A stretch of DNA of 64,000 nucleotides from Citrobacter sp. wls619. Lineage in GTDB: Bacteria > Pseudomonadota > Gammaproteobacteria > Enterobacterales > Enterobacteriaceae. Location: contig NZ_SZXJ01000044.1 of NCBI RefSeq assembly GCF_005281345.1, positions 293,837 to 357,836 on the forward strand. Direction: 5' to 3'. The notes below the pieces were generated by a model. That model was not told the origin of the DNA. It did not search any database and saw nothing but the letters and a program-made list of their open reading frames with translations. Made by a program: the position numbers and the translations under genes. Of the stretch, positions 39,314-47,615 are shown piece after piece (the stretch's first letter is position 1; every line of letters starts with the position of its first letter).

Positions 39314-41145
39314 CAATCCAGAAACGATTGCTGGAGGCCGTAGAGCAAAAACAGCTCCGTCCTCTGGATGCACAGTTTGCGCTGGCGGTTGCCGGAAACG
39401 ACAGCCCAGCCGTTACGCTGGCGGCGGCTCTGCTCAGCCGTGACGCGGGCGAGGGGCACGTTTGCTTACCGCTTTCCCGACTATCTTTACGCGAAGATGC
39501 CCATCCGCTGTTGAGCGCCTGGCTGTGCGAGGCCGGTGAACCGGAAGACTGGGCGGAATGTCTGCTGACCTCCGCTGCGGTAAGTCACGGCGAACAGCCA
39601 ACACCGCTGGTGTTATATGACAATCGCCTGTATTTGAACCGGATGTGGCATAACGAACGCGCGGTGGCGCACTTTTTCAGCGAGGTTAACCAGGCCATTG
39701 AAGTGGACGAGCCACGGTTGACCCGCACGCTGGAAGCGCTCTTCCCACCAGCGGAGGGTGTTAACTGGCAAAAAGTAGCGGCTGCTGTGGCGTTGACCCG
39801 CCGTATATCGGTGATCTCCGGGGGACCTGGCACCGGTAAAACGACAACGGTAGCCAGGCTGCTGGCAGCATTGATTCAGATGGCGGACGGTGAACGCTGC
39901 CGCATTCGACTGGCAGCGCCAACGGGAAAGGCGGCAGCGCGCCTGACCGCCTCGTTGGGTGCGGCACTGCGAGAGCTACCGCTGACCGATGAGCAAAAGA
40001 AACGTATTCCCGATGATGCCAGTACGCTGCACCGGTTGTTAGGCGCTCAGCCCGGCAGCCAGCGTCTGCGCCATCATGCGGGTAATCCGCTGCATCTGGA
40101 CGTGCTGGTGGTGGATGAGGCTTCCATGATTGATTTGCCCATGATGTCGCGCCTTATCGATGCACTACCGCCGCACGGACGGGTGATTTTTCTGGGCGAT
40201 CGTGACCAGCTCGCCTCCGTTGAGGCGGGGGCGGTGCTGGGAGACATTTGTGCATTTGTGAATGACGGATTTACCCCGGAACGTGCCAAACAACTCAGTC
40301 GGCTGACCGGTAGTCCCATTCCAGCGGGAGCCGGAACTCAGGCCGCGTCTTTACGTGACAGTTTATGCTTGCTGCAAAAGAGTTACCGTTTTGGCAGTGA
40401 TTCTGGCATCGGTCAACTGGCTGCGGCCATTAATCGGGGTGACAAGACCGCGGTTAAAACCGTTTTCCAGCAGGGATTTAGCGATATCGAAAAACGCACG
40501 TTACGCAGCAGTGAAGATTATGCCGCGATGCTGGATGAAGCGCTGGCGGGGTATGATCGCTACCTGGATTTACTGCGTGAAGGGGCTGCGCCGGACACCA
40601 TTATTCAGGCCTTCAATGATTATCAGTTGCTGTGCGCACTGCGCGAAGGTCCATTTGGCGTTAGCGGATTGAATGAGCGCATTGAGCAGGCGATGGCGCA
40701 AAAACGTAAAATTCAGCGTTCGACGCACAGTCGTTGGTATGAGGGAAGGCCGGTAATGATTGCGCGTAATGACAGTTCGCTGGGGCTGTTTAACGGTGAT
40801 ATTGGCATTGCCCTCGATCGTGGACAAGGGCTGAGAGTGTGGTTTGCGCTGCCGGACGGTTCGATTAAGTCGGTGCAACCCAGCCGTTTGCCGGAGCATG
40901 AAACGACCTGGGCGATGACGGTACACAAATCTCAGGGTTCTGAGTTCGACCATGCGGCGTTGATTTTACCCAGCCAGCATTCGCCAGTTGTTACCCGAGA
41001 GCTGGTTTATACCGCTGTGACCCGCGCCCGCCGCCGCTTGTCGCTGTATGCCGATGAGCGGATTTTGAGTAGCGCCATTGCCACGCGCACTGAACGTCGC
41101 AGCGGATTGTCAGCATTATTTAATGACGGCCTGCAGTGTGCCTGA
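39310..41145 (+). CDS. recD: RecD, exonuclease V alpha subunit
   Basis: A 611-residue superfamily 1B helicase, three residues longer than E. coli RecD. Walker [11 protein letters not shown] lies near residue 172 and Walker [13 protein letters not shown] near residue 268; [10 protein letters not shown] marks the late helicase motif. It is the fast 5'-3' motor of RecBCD. It starts in ATGA with recB. The C-terminal residues differ from E. coli, and the stop codon falls in the first bases of a REP element (GCC TGA). Confidence 0.95.
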   Translation: MTIQKRLLEAVEQKQLRPLDAQFALAVAGNDSPAVTLAAALLSRDAGEGHVCLPLSRLSLREDAHPLLSAWLCEAGEPEDWAECLLTSAAVSHGEQPTPLVLYDNRLYLNRMWHNERAVAHFFSEVNQAIEVDEPRLTRTLEALFPPAEGVNWQKVAAAVALTRRISVISGGPGTGKTTTVARLLAALIQMADGERCRIRLAAPTGKAAARLTASLGAALRELPLTDEQKKRIPDDASTLHRLLGAQPGSQRLRHHAGNPLHLDVLVVDEASMIDLPMMSRLIDALPPHGRVIFLGDRDQLASVEAGAVLGDICAFVNDGFTPERAKQLSRLTGSPIPAGAGTQAASLRDSLCLLQKSYRFGSDSGIGQLAAAINRGDKTAVKTVFQQGFSDIEKRTLRSSEDYAAMLDEALAGYDRYLDLLREGAAPDTIIQAFNDYQLLCALREGPFGVSGLNERIEQAMAQKRKIQRSTHSRWYEGRPVMIARNDSSLGLFNGDIGIALDRGQGLRVWFALPDGSIKSVQPSRLPEHETTWAMTVHKSQGSEFDHAALILPSQHSPVVTRELVYTAVTRARRRLSLYADERILSSAIATRTERRSGLSALFNDGLQCA

Positions 41146-41224
41146 TGGCGACGCTAACGCCTCTTATCAGGCCTACGGTGCCAGCGAGGTAGGCCGGATA
41201 AGGCATTTATGCCGCATCCGGCAA
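41140..41224. repeat. REP pair at the recD 3' end
   Basis: GCCTGATGGCG..CTTATCAGGCC and GTAGGCCGGATAAGGC..GCATCCGGC face each other between converging recD and argA. The recD stop codon TGA is inside the first unit. Confidence 0.88.
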
Positions 41225-41230
41225 TGACCA

Positions 41231-42562
41231 CTATCCCAGATCCGCCATCAATACTTTTGACCGCCGCTGATAGTTGTACATCTCTTTTTTGCTTTCCGGC
41301 AGCAGATCGATATCGACCGGCGTGAAGCCGCGCTCCTGGAACCAGTGAATGCTGCGCGTCGTCAACACGAACAGCTTGCTGAGTCCCATTTGTCTGGCCT
41401 GCACAGCGATCCGCTCCAGCAAAACTTCGCCACGGGATGAGCTACGGTAGTCCGGATGCACTGCCACGCACGCCATTTCGCCAATCTTCTCCTCCGGAAA
41501 AGGGTACAGGGCGGCACAGGCAATGGTCAGATTATCGCGCTGAATTATGGTGAACTTGTCGATCTCCATTTCCAGTTGTTCACGGGAGCGACGCACCAGA
41601 ATACCTTGCTGTTCCAAAGGACGAATCAATTCCAGAATGCCGCCAATATCGTTAATGGTGGCGCGACGGATTTGCTCGGCGCTTTCCATCACGATTTGCG
41701 TACCGATTCCATCGCGGGAGAACAGTTCTTGTAACAACGCGCCATCTTCCTGATAGCTGATCAGATGGCAGCGGCGCACGCCGCTACGACAGGCTTTGAC
41801 CGCACCGCGCAGGAAACGCACCGTACCGGAGCTGTAATCACCTTTCTCTTCCTGTGACTCAACACGCGCTTGCGCTTCGTTGGGAAAAAGTTCGGAAACA
41901 ATATCGCCATTCTCATTAGTCACCCCCTGAGAGGAGCAAAACCCGATCATTTTTTCTGCTTTCAGTTTGATCGCCAACTGGGTGGCAACCTCTTCGGAGG
42001 TCAGATTAAAGCTCTCGCCGGTCACGGAAACAGCGACCGGACCCAGCAGAACAATAGCGCCGCTGTCCAGTTGACGGTGAATCGCTTCTTCATCAATTCG
42101 ACGAATACGTCCGCTATGGCAGTAATCCACACCGTCATCCACACCCAACGGTTGCGAGATAATAAAATTACCGCTGACCACATTGATGTGTGCACCCTGC
42201 AATGGCGTATTGTTCAGACTCATTGACAGGCGGGCGGTAATATCAAGCTGGAGCAAACCCGCAGCCTGTTTGACCAGCTCCAGCGTTTTGGCGTCGGTAA
42301 CGCGCGTATTTTTGTGATACACCGGTTCATGGTGATGCGCGGCCAGATTGGCATCAATCTGCGGCCGTGCGCCATAGACCACGACGAGGCGGATGCCGAG
42401 GCTATGAAGAAGACCAATGTCATTGACGATACTGGAAAAGTTTTCATGCTCGATGGCTTCGCCGCCCAGCATAATGACAAACGTTTTTCCCCGGTGGGTA
42501 TTGATATAGGGAACAGAATGGCGAAATCCCTGTACCAGTTCGGTTCTACGCTCCTTCACCAC
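41231..42562 (-). CDS. argA: ArgA, N-acetylglutamate synthase
   Basis: A 443-residue protein of E. coli length. The N-terminal amino-acid-kinase-like domain (about 1-280, [15 protein letters not shown]) gives arginine feedback control; the C-terminal GNAT domain (about 295-443) shows [19 protein letters not shown] for acetyl-CoA. It makes N-acetyl-L-glutamate, the first step of arginine synthesis. Single gene divergent from amiC; ArgR control is expected but I did not identify a clear ARG box. Confidence 0.95.
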   Translation of the reverse strand: MVKERRTELVQGFRHSVPYINTHRGKTFVIMLGGEAIEHENFSSIVNDIGLLHSLGIRLVVVYGARPQIDANLAAHHHEPVYHKNTRVTDAKTLELVKQAAGLLQLDITARLSMSLNNTPLQGAHINVVSGNFIISQPLGVDDGVDYCHSGRIRRIDEEAIHRQLDSGAIVLLGPVAVSVTGESFNLTSEEVATQLAIKLKAEKMIGFCSSQGVTNENGDIVSELFPNEAQARVESQEEKGDYSSGTVRFLRGAVKACRSGVRRCHLISYQEDGALLQELFSRDGIGTQIVMESAEQIRRATINDIGGILELIRPLEQQGILVRRSREQLEMEIDKFTIIQRDNLTIACAALYPFPEEKIGEMACVAVHPDYRSSSRGEVLLERIAVQARQMGLSKLFVLTTRSIHWFQERGFTPVDIDLLPESKKEMYNYQRRSKVLMADLG

Positions 42563-42796
42563 GGCACACCCTCATTGCATGATTATTCGTAATTTGTGTA
42601 TTTTTATTCTGTTTTGGCGTTGCGCGCAAGCGTAATTTTTGCCCATGCCGAAGATTTTTCTCAGTAATGCCGTGAATATAAAAACAATGTTTACCCTTTT
42701 ATAGATGACAGATTATGCGTCATTCGCTAAAGTTTCCGGTCAATTCGGACGTTTTACGTATTACCTCAATATAGATTTCTTTTGCTCGGGAGAAGC

Positions 42797-44050
42797 ATGT
42801 CGGGATCCAACTCAGCAATCAGTCGCCGCCGTTTACTGCAAGGTGCGGGTGCTATGTGGCTTTTAAGCGTCAGCCAGGTCGGTTTGGCTGCCGTGAGTCA
42901 GGTCGTTGCCGTTCGTATCTGGCCTGCGTCCAGCTACACCCGTGTCACGGTAGAATCTAACCGTCTGCTGAAATACAAACAATTTGCCCTGAGTAATCCT
43001 GAGCGTGTGGTTGTAGATATTGAAGGCGTTAATTTGAACTCGGTGCTGAAGGGCATTGGGACGCAGATCCGCCCAGACGATCCCTACATTAAATCCGCAC
43101 GCGTCGGGCAGTTTGACCCGCAGACCGTGCGTATGGTGTTTGAACTGAAACAAAATGTGAAACCTCAACTCTTTGCATTAGCGCCAGTTGCAGGCTTCAA
43201 AGAACGTTTGGTGATGGATCTCTATCCTGCCAATGCTCAGGATGTCCAGGATCCGCTGCTGGCATTGCTTGAAGATTACAACAAAGGTGATCTGGATAAA
43301 CAGGTGCCACCTGCGCAAAGCGGCCCACAGCCGGGTAAAGCGGGACGCGATCGTCCGATTGTTATTATGCTTGACCCTGGCCACGGTGGAGAAGACTCCG
43401 GTGCCGTGGGGAAATACAAGACACGTGAAAAAGATGTGGTACTGCAGATAGCCCGTCGCCTGCGAGCACTTATCGAGAAAGAAGGCAACATGAAGGTCTA
43501 TATGACGCGTAATGAAGATATCTTCATTCCGTTAAAAGTGCGCGTGGCGAAAGCCCAGAAACAGCGTGCTGACCTGTTTGTTTCTATTCATGCCGATGCG
43601 TTTACCAGTCGCCAACCCAGTGGTTCGTCGGTGTTTGCACTCTCAACCAAAGGCGCGACCAGTACAGCGGCAAAATATCTGGCACAAACCCAGAACGCCT
43701 CGGATTTAATTGGTGGCGTCAGCAAAAGCGGCGATCGCTACGTCGACCACACCATGTTTGATATGGTGCAATCGCTGACTATCGCCGACAGCCTGAAGTT
43801 CGGAAAAGCGGTGCTGAATAAACTCGGTAAGATTAATAATCTGCATAAAAATCAGGTTGAACAGGCCGGGTTTGCCGTGTTGAAAGCGCCGGATATTCCC
43901 TCTATCCTCGTAGAAACGGCATTTATCAGTAACGTCGAAGAAGAGCGTAAGCTGAAGACGGCGACCTTCCAGCAGGAAGTGGCAGAGTCGATTCTGGCAG
44001 GGATTAAAGCCTACTTTGCCGATGGCGCGACGCTGGCGAGAAGGGGATAA
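42797..44050 (+). CDS. amiC: AmiC, N-acetylmuramoyl-L-alanine amidase
   Basis: A 417-residue periplasmic enzyme of E. coli length. The twin-arginine signal [18 protein letters not shown] marks Tat export. An AMIN domain (about 35-150) targets it to the septum; the amidase_3 zinc domain follows with [19 protein letters not shown] and VETAFISN. It splits septal peptidoglycan during cell separation, activated by NlpD. I chose ATG 42797 with GGGAGAAG upstream over ATG-less extension to 42782. Confidence 0.95.
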   Translation: MSGSNSAISRRRLLQGAGAMWLLSVSQVGLAAVSQVVAVRIWPASSYTRVTVESNRLLKYKQFALSNPERVVVDIEGVNLNSVLKGIGTQIRPDDPYIKSARVGQFDPQTVRMVFELKQNVKPQLFALAPVAGFKERLVMDLYPANAQDVQDPLLALLEDYNKGDLDKQVPPAQSGPQPGKAGRDRPIVIMLDPGHGGEDSGAVGKYKTREKDVVLQIARRLRALIEKEGNMKVYMTRNEDIFIPLKVRVAKAQKQRADLFVSIHADAFTSRQPSGSSVFALSTKGATSTAAKYLAQTQNASDLIGGVSKSGDRYVDHTMFDMVQSLTIADSLKFGKAVLNKLGKINNLHKNQVEQAGFAVLKAPDIPSILVETAFISNVEEERKLKTATFQQEVAESILAGIKAYFADGATLARRG

Positions 44051-44425
44051 ATACACGCCCTGGGCATTCTGACGCAATAAAATGTACGAATGCCCAGGGT
44101 GAAATATTATAGTTGAATTATTTACAGGGCTCGGTAATATCGTCAAGCGGGTGTCAATATCAATTTATATTTAGAGGGTATTAAATTATTGGATTGATTA
44201 ATGCTTATCTTGCCTTATTTATGTTAAATGTATAATTTATTTTTATATCTATTTTTAATAGATGGATTTTTTGCATTTATTTTTTCCCAAAATAAACTTG
44301 ACGCTTTTTTCTCGCTAGATAGTCTATCCTCACCTGAAATATAATCTTAATGTACTACCTCTGGTAGGAATACAATCACCGCAAATTGCGGTACTTGGAT
44401 ATGTATTATATTAATAAGGGAAACG
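44051..44425. promoter_or_regulatory. Leader region of the fimbrial operon
   Basis: A 375-bp AT-rich gap. A hairpin with perfect 12-bp arms (CCCTGGGCATTC / GAATGCCCAGGG, 44058-44069 and 44088-44099) follows amiC and may end its transcript. A -35-like TTGACG lies at 44298-44303, without a convincing -10. Two small palindromes, CTACC-TCT-GGTAG (44355-44367) and ACCGCAA-A-TTGCGGT (44378-44392), lie just before the first pilin gene. No recombinase-type switch repeats seen. Confidence 0.5.
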
Positions 44426-45001
44426 ATGAAAAAATTAACTATTGCGGCTATCGCTATGGCATTTGCAGGTAGTGCTTTTGCTGGCGATCAGGACTCAGCA
44501 GATATTCATTTTGCTGGCGAAGTGCAGACTAACATCTGTACAGCATCGCTTGTGGGAGGCGGGACTTCAGTGCAACTGGATCCAACAGATGTTAAGACTG
44601 TCTCGGCAGCGACTACCGACTCGGTAATGAAAAAAGATTTCGCTGTCTCTCTGGACTGCACTGCTCAGGGCTCCAAAGATAGCATTAGCGGTGCGAGCTA
44701 TGACACCGTAACAGGGTATTTGTCACCGGCAAAAGGAACATCAATCAATTCCAGCACTCCTGCGCTGGATAACACCGACGTTACGGCGGCGGGTGCGCAA
44801 GGGGTTGGTTTCCAGGTCCAGAATAAAGATGCCAGCAATGCAGTCCAGACTTTTACCTCTGCGGATAGAGTTGCGAAAGTGATCGATACGGCTGCGCCAA
44901 TGGTGTTCAGTTATAACGTGGGCTACCTGAACACTGGCTCTGGCACCGTCAGCGGCGGTCTGGTTGCGGCTGACGCCATGTTTATCGCAACCTATCAGTA
45001 A
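44426..45001 (+). CDS. Fimbrial major pilin subunit (chaperone-usher type)
   Basis: A 191-residue secreted protein. The signal peptide MKKLTIAAIAMAFAGSAFA is followed by an Ig-like pilin domain: cysteine pair in NICTAS and SLDCTA, an ALDNTDV segment, and a C-terminal beta strand (LVAADAMFIATYQ) that would fill the chaperone groove. It is likely the main shaft subunit, judged by first position, a strong ribosome-binding site (AAGGGAA) and the hairpin that follows at 45015. I do not recognise the fimbrial type. Confidence 0.85.
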   Translation: MKKLTIAAIAMAFAGSAFAGDQDSADIHFAGEVQTNICTASLVGGGTSVQLDPTDVKTVSAATTDSVMKKDFAVSLDCTAQGSKDSISGASYDTVTGYLSPAKGTSINSSTPALDNTDVTAAGAQGVGFQVQNKDASNAVQTFTSADRVAKVIDTAAPMVFSYNVGYLNTGSGTVSGGLVAADAMFIATYQ

Positions 45002-45014
45002 TAAAAATAATATC

Positions 45015-45040
45015 AGGCAGGGCTGGTAAAGCCCTGCTTT
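45015..45040 (+). terminator. Hairpin after the first pilin gene (likely partial terminator)
   Basis: Arms GCAGGGCT / AGCCCTGC with loop GGTAA followed by TTT. In fimbrial operons such a leaky stop, or a stabilising stem, makes the main pilin more abundant than the genes downstream. Inferred. Confidence 0.6.
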
Positions 45041-45060
45041 ATGTTCGGCAGGGAGAGAAA

Positions 45061-45588
45061 ATGCGTAAAGGAATACCGTTATTGTTGCTCCTGATGATAT
45101 TTGGCCAAAAGACCCTGGCGACTGACGGTTCCGACTTTTGGATATCGGGGTACATTATAAAAACAACCTGTACCCTACAAACGGGGGATGGGACGTCAAT
45201 CGCCTTAGCAGAGGTGAGTACGCAGACGTTAAGCGATTCGACGACACTCGTTTCCGCGCAAGAATTTACTATTAACGTCAGTTGTACCTCACCTTCAGTC
45301 TGGCATGAAGTGACGGGGACGTTTACTACCAGTGGTGAGGTCGATAACGACGTAAAAGCGTTGAAAAATACGATTGTCGATGCCAGCGGCGCAAAAAATG
45401 TCGGGTTACAGATTAAAGATAAAACGACCGACACCCTTGTTGATTTCAGTACAACGCAGCAGTTCACTCTGCTTTTTAGCAGTGACAATAGCGCCTTATT
45501 TCGCTTTGAAGTTGGTTATATCAGCCTCGGTGAACCGGGGAAAGGCGATGTGCATGCGGCGGCGACCTTTACCCTGACCTACGCCTGA
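45061..45588 (+). CDS. Fimbrial pilin-like subunit 2
   Basis: A 175-residue pilin-like protein with signal peptide (about residues 1-20, ending LA/TDG). It shares with the first pilin the cysteine pair (TTCTLQ, VSCTS), the GEVDNDVKALKN block, KNVGLQI and the terminal FEVGYISLGEPGKGDVHAAATFTLTYA pattern. So the four pilin-like genes arose by duplication. Likely a minor shaft or adaptor subunit. GGGAG precedes the ATG. Confidence 0.82.
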   Translation: MRKGIPLLLLLMIFGQKTLATDGSDFWISGYIIKTTCTLQTGDGTSIALAEVSTQTLSDSTTLVSAQEFTINVSCTSPSVWHEVTGTFTTSGEVDNDVKALKNTIVDASGAKNVGLQIKDKTTDTLVDFSTTQQFTLLFSSDNSALFRFEVGYISLGEPGKGDVHAAATFTLTYA

Positions 45589-45598
45589 CGGAGCGCCG

Positions 45599-46159
45599 GT
45601 GAATAAATTAATTGCTCTACTGCTATCTGGGCTTGTGTGGGGGAACTCAGCGTGTGCTGCCGATACGCTGGAATATGATTTTACCGGTCGGGTAACGGAG
45701 ACAACCTGTAAGGTTGAGCTTTACGATATGAATGGCTCATCGGCTACCAGTATTACCGGTGTATTTAAAAGAGATGCAATGCCAGCCATCGGCGACATTG
45801 TGTGGACGTATGCGGGGGGGATGTATAGCAACGCCTTCTATTTCCGCGTCACCTGCCCGTCCGGGAATACGATGACAGAAGTGACCGGCAAAATCAGTAC
45901 ATCGCAAGAAGTTGATGCTGCCACCATGGCACTGAAAAATATGAATGACAGCACCAATCAGTTCGGCATTGTACTTAAAGATACCGATCAAAATAAGATG
46001 ATCGATTTCAGCACGGTCGAGAATACCCAATCTTTTACTCAGCAGGGGGATACTCGGGTGGCGGATTTTAATTTTGACGTGGGAATAGTGCGGTACGGCG
46101 AGAGTGTTGGTTATGGTTATGTGGCGTCATCCATTGTATTTTCTGCGACCTTTCAGTAA
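45599..46159 (+). CDS. Fimbrial pilin-like subunit 3
   Basis: A 186-residue protein starting with GTG at 45599, ten bases after subunit 2. Signal peptide MNKLIALLLSGLVWGNSACA; then ETTCKVEL and RVTCPSG cysteines, QEVDAATMALKNMND, NFDVGIVRYG and a terminal SSIVFSATFQ strand. The same duplicated family as its neighbours but with a longer insert between the cysteines. Probably a minor subunit. Confidence 0.82.
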   Translation: MNKLIALLLSGLVWGNSACAADTLEYDFTGRVTETTCKVELYDMNGSSATSITGVFKRDAMPAIGDIVWTYAGGMYSNAFYFRVTCPSGNTMTEVTGKISTSQEVDAATMALKNMNDSTNQFGIVLKDTDQNKMIDFSTVENTQSFTQQGDTRVADFNFDVGIVRYGESVGYGYVASSIVFSATFQ

Positions 46160-46168
46160 GGGGAATAT

Positions 46169-46759
46169 ATGAACTATTTCCCATTTTTTTTATTCCTGAT
46201 GGTTTTTTCTGTCTATAGTGCAGATAGCCTACAGACACCGGAAATCCCCATCGAAGTGGAAATTTCCCCTTACTCCGTGGAATGTAATATTTGGATGGAG
46301 GTTAATGGTGTGAAAACCACAGTAATTATCCTGGATACCGTCTCTTTGCAGGATATTCAGCAAGCTACCACTACCGCAAAACCATTTACTGTTCGTATTG
46401 TGTGTACTGAACTCTCTGAAGGTTATCCGTTCCATCTTCGCTGGTCCACCACGGGAGAGGTGGATTCAACAACCCAGGCACTGAAAAATACCACCTTTTC
46501 AGGGGCGAACAATGTTGGTTTTGTGGTGAGCGATCAATCGATATCCCCCGCTTCCGTGGTGAATTTTGAGTCGGGGAGCAGTAAAGATTACTCCATTGAC
46601 AGCGCTGATTTAATCGCTGGGAATCGCGATTGTTATGATTTGGGGGGAACTTATTGTAATAACTGGGCAACTGAATATTCAGTTGGCTATATAACCTACG
46701 GCACGGCTGGGGCGGGGATAGTGACCGCCGACGCAACGGTGATTACGAATTTTGATTAA
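46169..46759 (+). CDS. Fimbrial pilin-like subunit 4 with an extra cysteine pair
   Basis: A 196-residue protein nine bases after subunit 3, AGGGGAA before the ATG. Signal peptide MNYFPFFLFLMVFSVYSA. It keeps VECNIW and RIVCTEL cysteines, GEVDSTTQALKNTT and YSVGYITYG, but adds NRDCYDLGGTYCNNW near residues 150-165, a second possible disulfide not found in the other three. The C-terminal strand ATVITNFD is less typical. Likely a minor or specialised subunit. Confidence 0.8.
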   Translation: MNYFPFFLFLMVFSVYSADSLQTPEIPIEVEISPYSVECNIWMEVNGVKTTVIILDTVSLQDIQQATTTAKPFTVRIVCTELSEGYPFHLRWSTTGEVDSTTQALKNTTFSGANNVGFVVSDQSISPASVVNFESGSSKDYSIDSADLIAGNRDCYDLGGTYCNNWATEYSVGYITYGTAGAGIVTADATVITNFD

Positions 46760-46842
46760 ATAAGCTGAGTGTATTTTTATTTGGTTTAGATATTTCCAGA
46801 GTCAGAGTATTAATATTGTTGTGAAAATGAAAGGGATTTTAT

Positions 46843-47568
46843 ATGAAAAAATGTTTATATTCAACTTTGTTGGCGTTCTCATTGGCCTTGAGTAGCACGG
46901 CGTCATGGGCCAGCGTAGTGATTCAGGGAACGCGGGTTATTTATCCTGAAGCGGCGAAAGAAGTCACGGTAAAAATGGTCAATGAAGGCGCATCGCCTTT
47001 ATTAGTACAGTCGTGGCTGGATGACGGTAATGAAAATGGCGATCCGGCCAAAATGAAGTTACCGTTTATTGTTACGCCACCGGTCTCGCGTCTTGATCCG
47101 CAAAAAGGTCAGAGTGTGCGTATTAACTGGACCGGTCAGGCATTGCCACAGGATAAAGAGAGTATTTTTTGGTTTAACGTGCTGGAAATTCCGCCTAAAG
47201 ATAAGAGTGCCGAAGGCAAAAGTAAGCTCAATCTTGCGCTGCGTTCACGAATCAAATTCTTTTATCGCCCGGCGTCACTGCAGGGCAGTTTTATTGATGG
47301 TTTGAATAACGTTAAGTGGTCGCTGGTCAACGATGCGGGTAACGTGGCGATCGTCCTGAAAAATGACTCACCCTATTATCTCTCGCTGATAGGCGGCTCG
47401 GTGTGGGCTGGGGCGAAAAAATACGATTATAAACCGAAAATGTTGAGCCCTCTTAGCGAAGAGCGCTTTGTTGTGCCACAGCTCACGACAACTTCCGTTA
47501 ATAAAGTGTCATGGATTGCGTTGAATGACTACGGTGCAGATTCGGAAGTTGTCAAAACGGTTAAATAA
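46843..47568 (+). CDS. Periplasmic fimbrial chaperone (PapD/FimC family)
   Basis: A 241-residue protein. Signal peptide about residues 1-24 (STASWA); then two Ig-like domains. Family signs: VIQGTRVIYPEAAKEVTVKM, the donor-strand region FWFNVLEIPPK, and RSRIKFFYRP. The conserved groove residues correspond to the first arginine (RVIYP) and lysine (RIKFFYRP). It folds the pilins in the periplasm and hands them to the usher. Subunits 1-4 lie upstream, usher downstream. Confidence 0.93.
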   Translation: MKKCLYSTLLAFSLALSSTASWASVVIQGTRVIYPEAAKEVTVKMVNEGASPLLVQSWLDDGNENGDPAKMKLPFIVTPPVSRLDPQKGQSVRINWTGQALPQDKESIFWFNVLEIPPKDKSAEGKSKLNLALRSRIKFFYRPASLQGSFIDGLNNVKWSLVNDAGNVAIVLKNDSPYYLSLIGGSVWAGAKKYDYKPKMLSPLSEERFVVPQLTTTSVNKVSWIALNDYGADSEVVKTVK

Positions 47569-47615
47569 ACCCAGCACGCGTTGTTTTACAGGATTATTAA
47601 TATAAGGGAAGGATA

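Noticed and set aside
44051-44425. Invertible fim-type phase switch before the fimbrial operon
   Set aside because: No pair of inverted repeats enclosing a promoter and no recombinase gene were found nearby.
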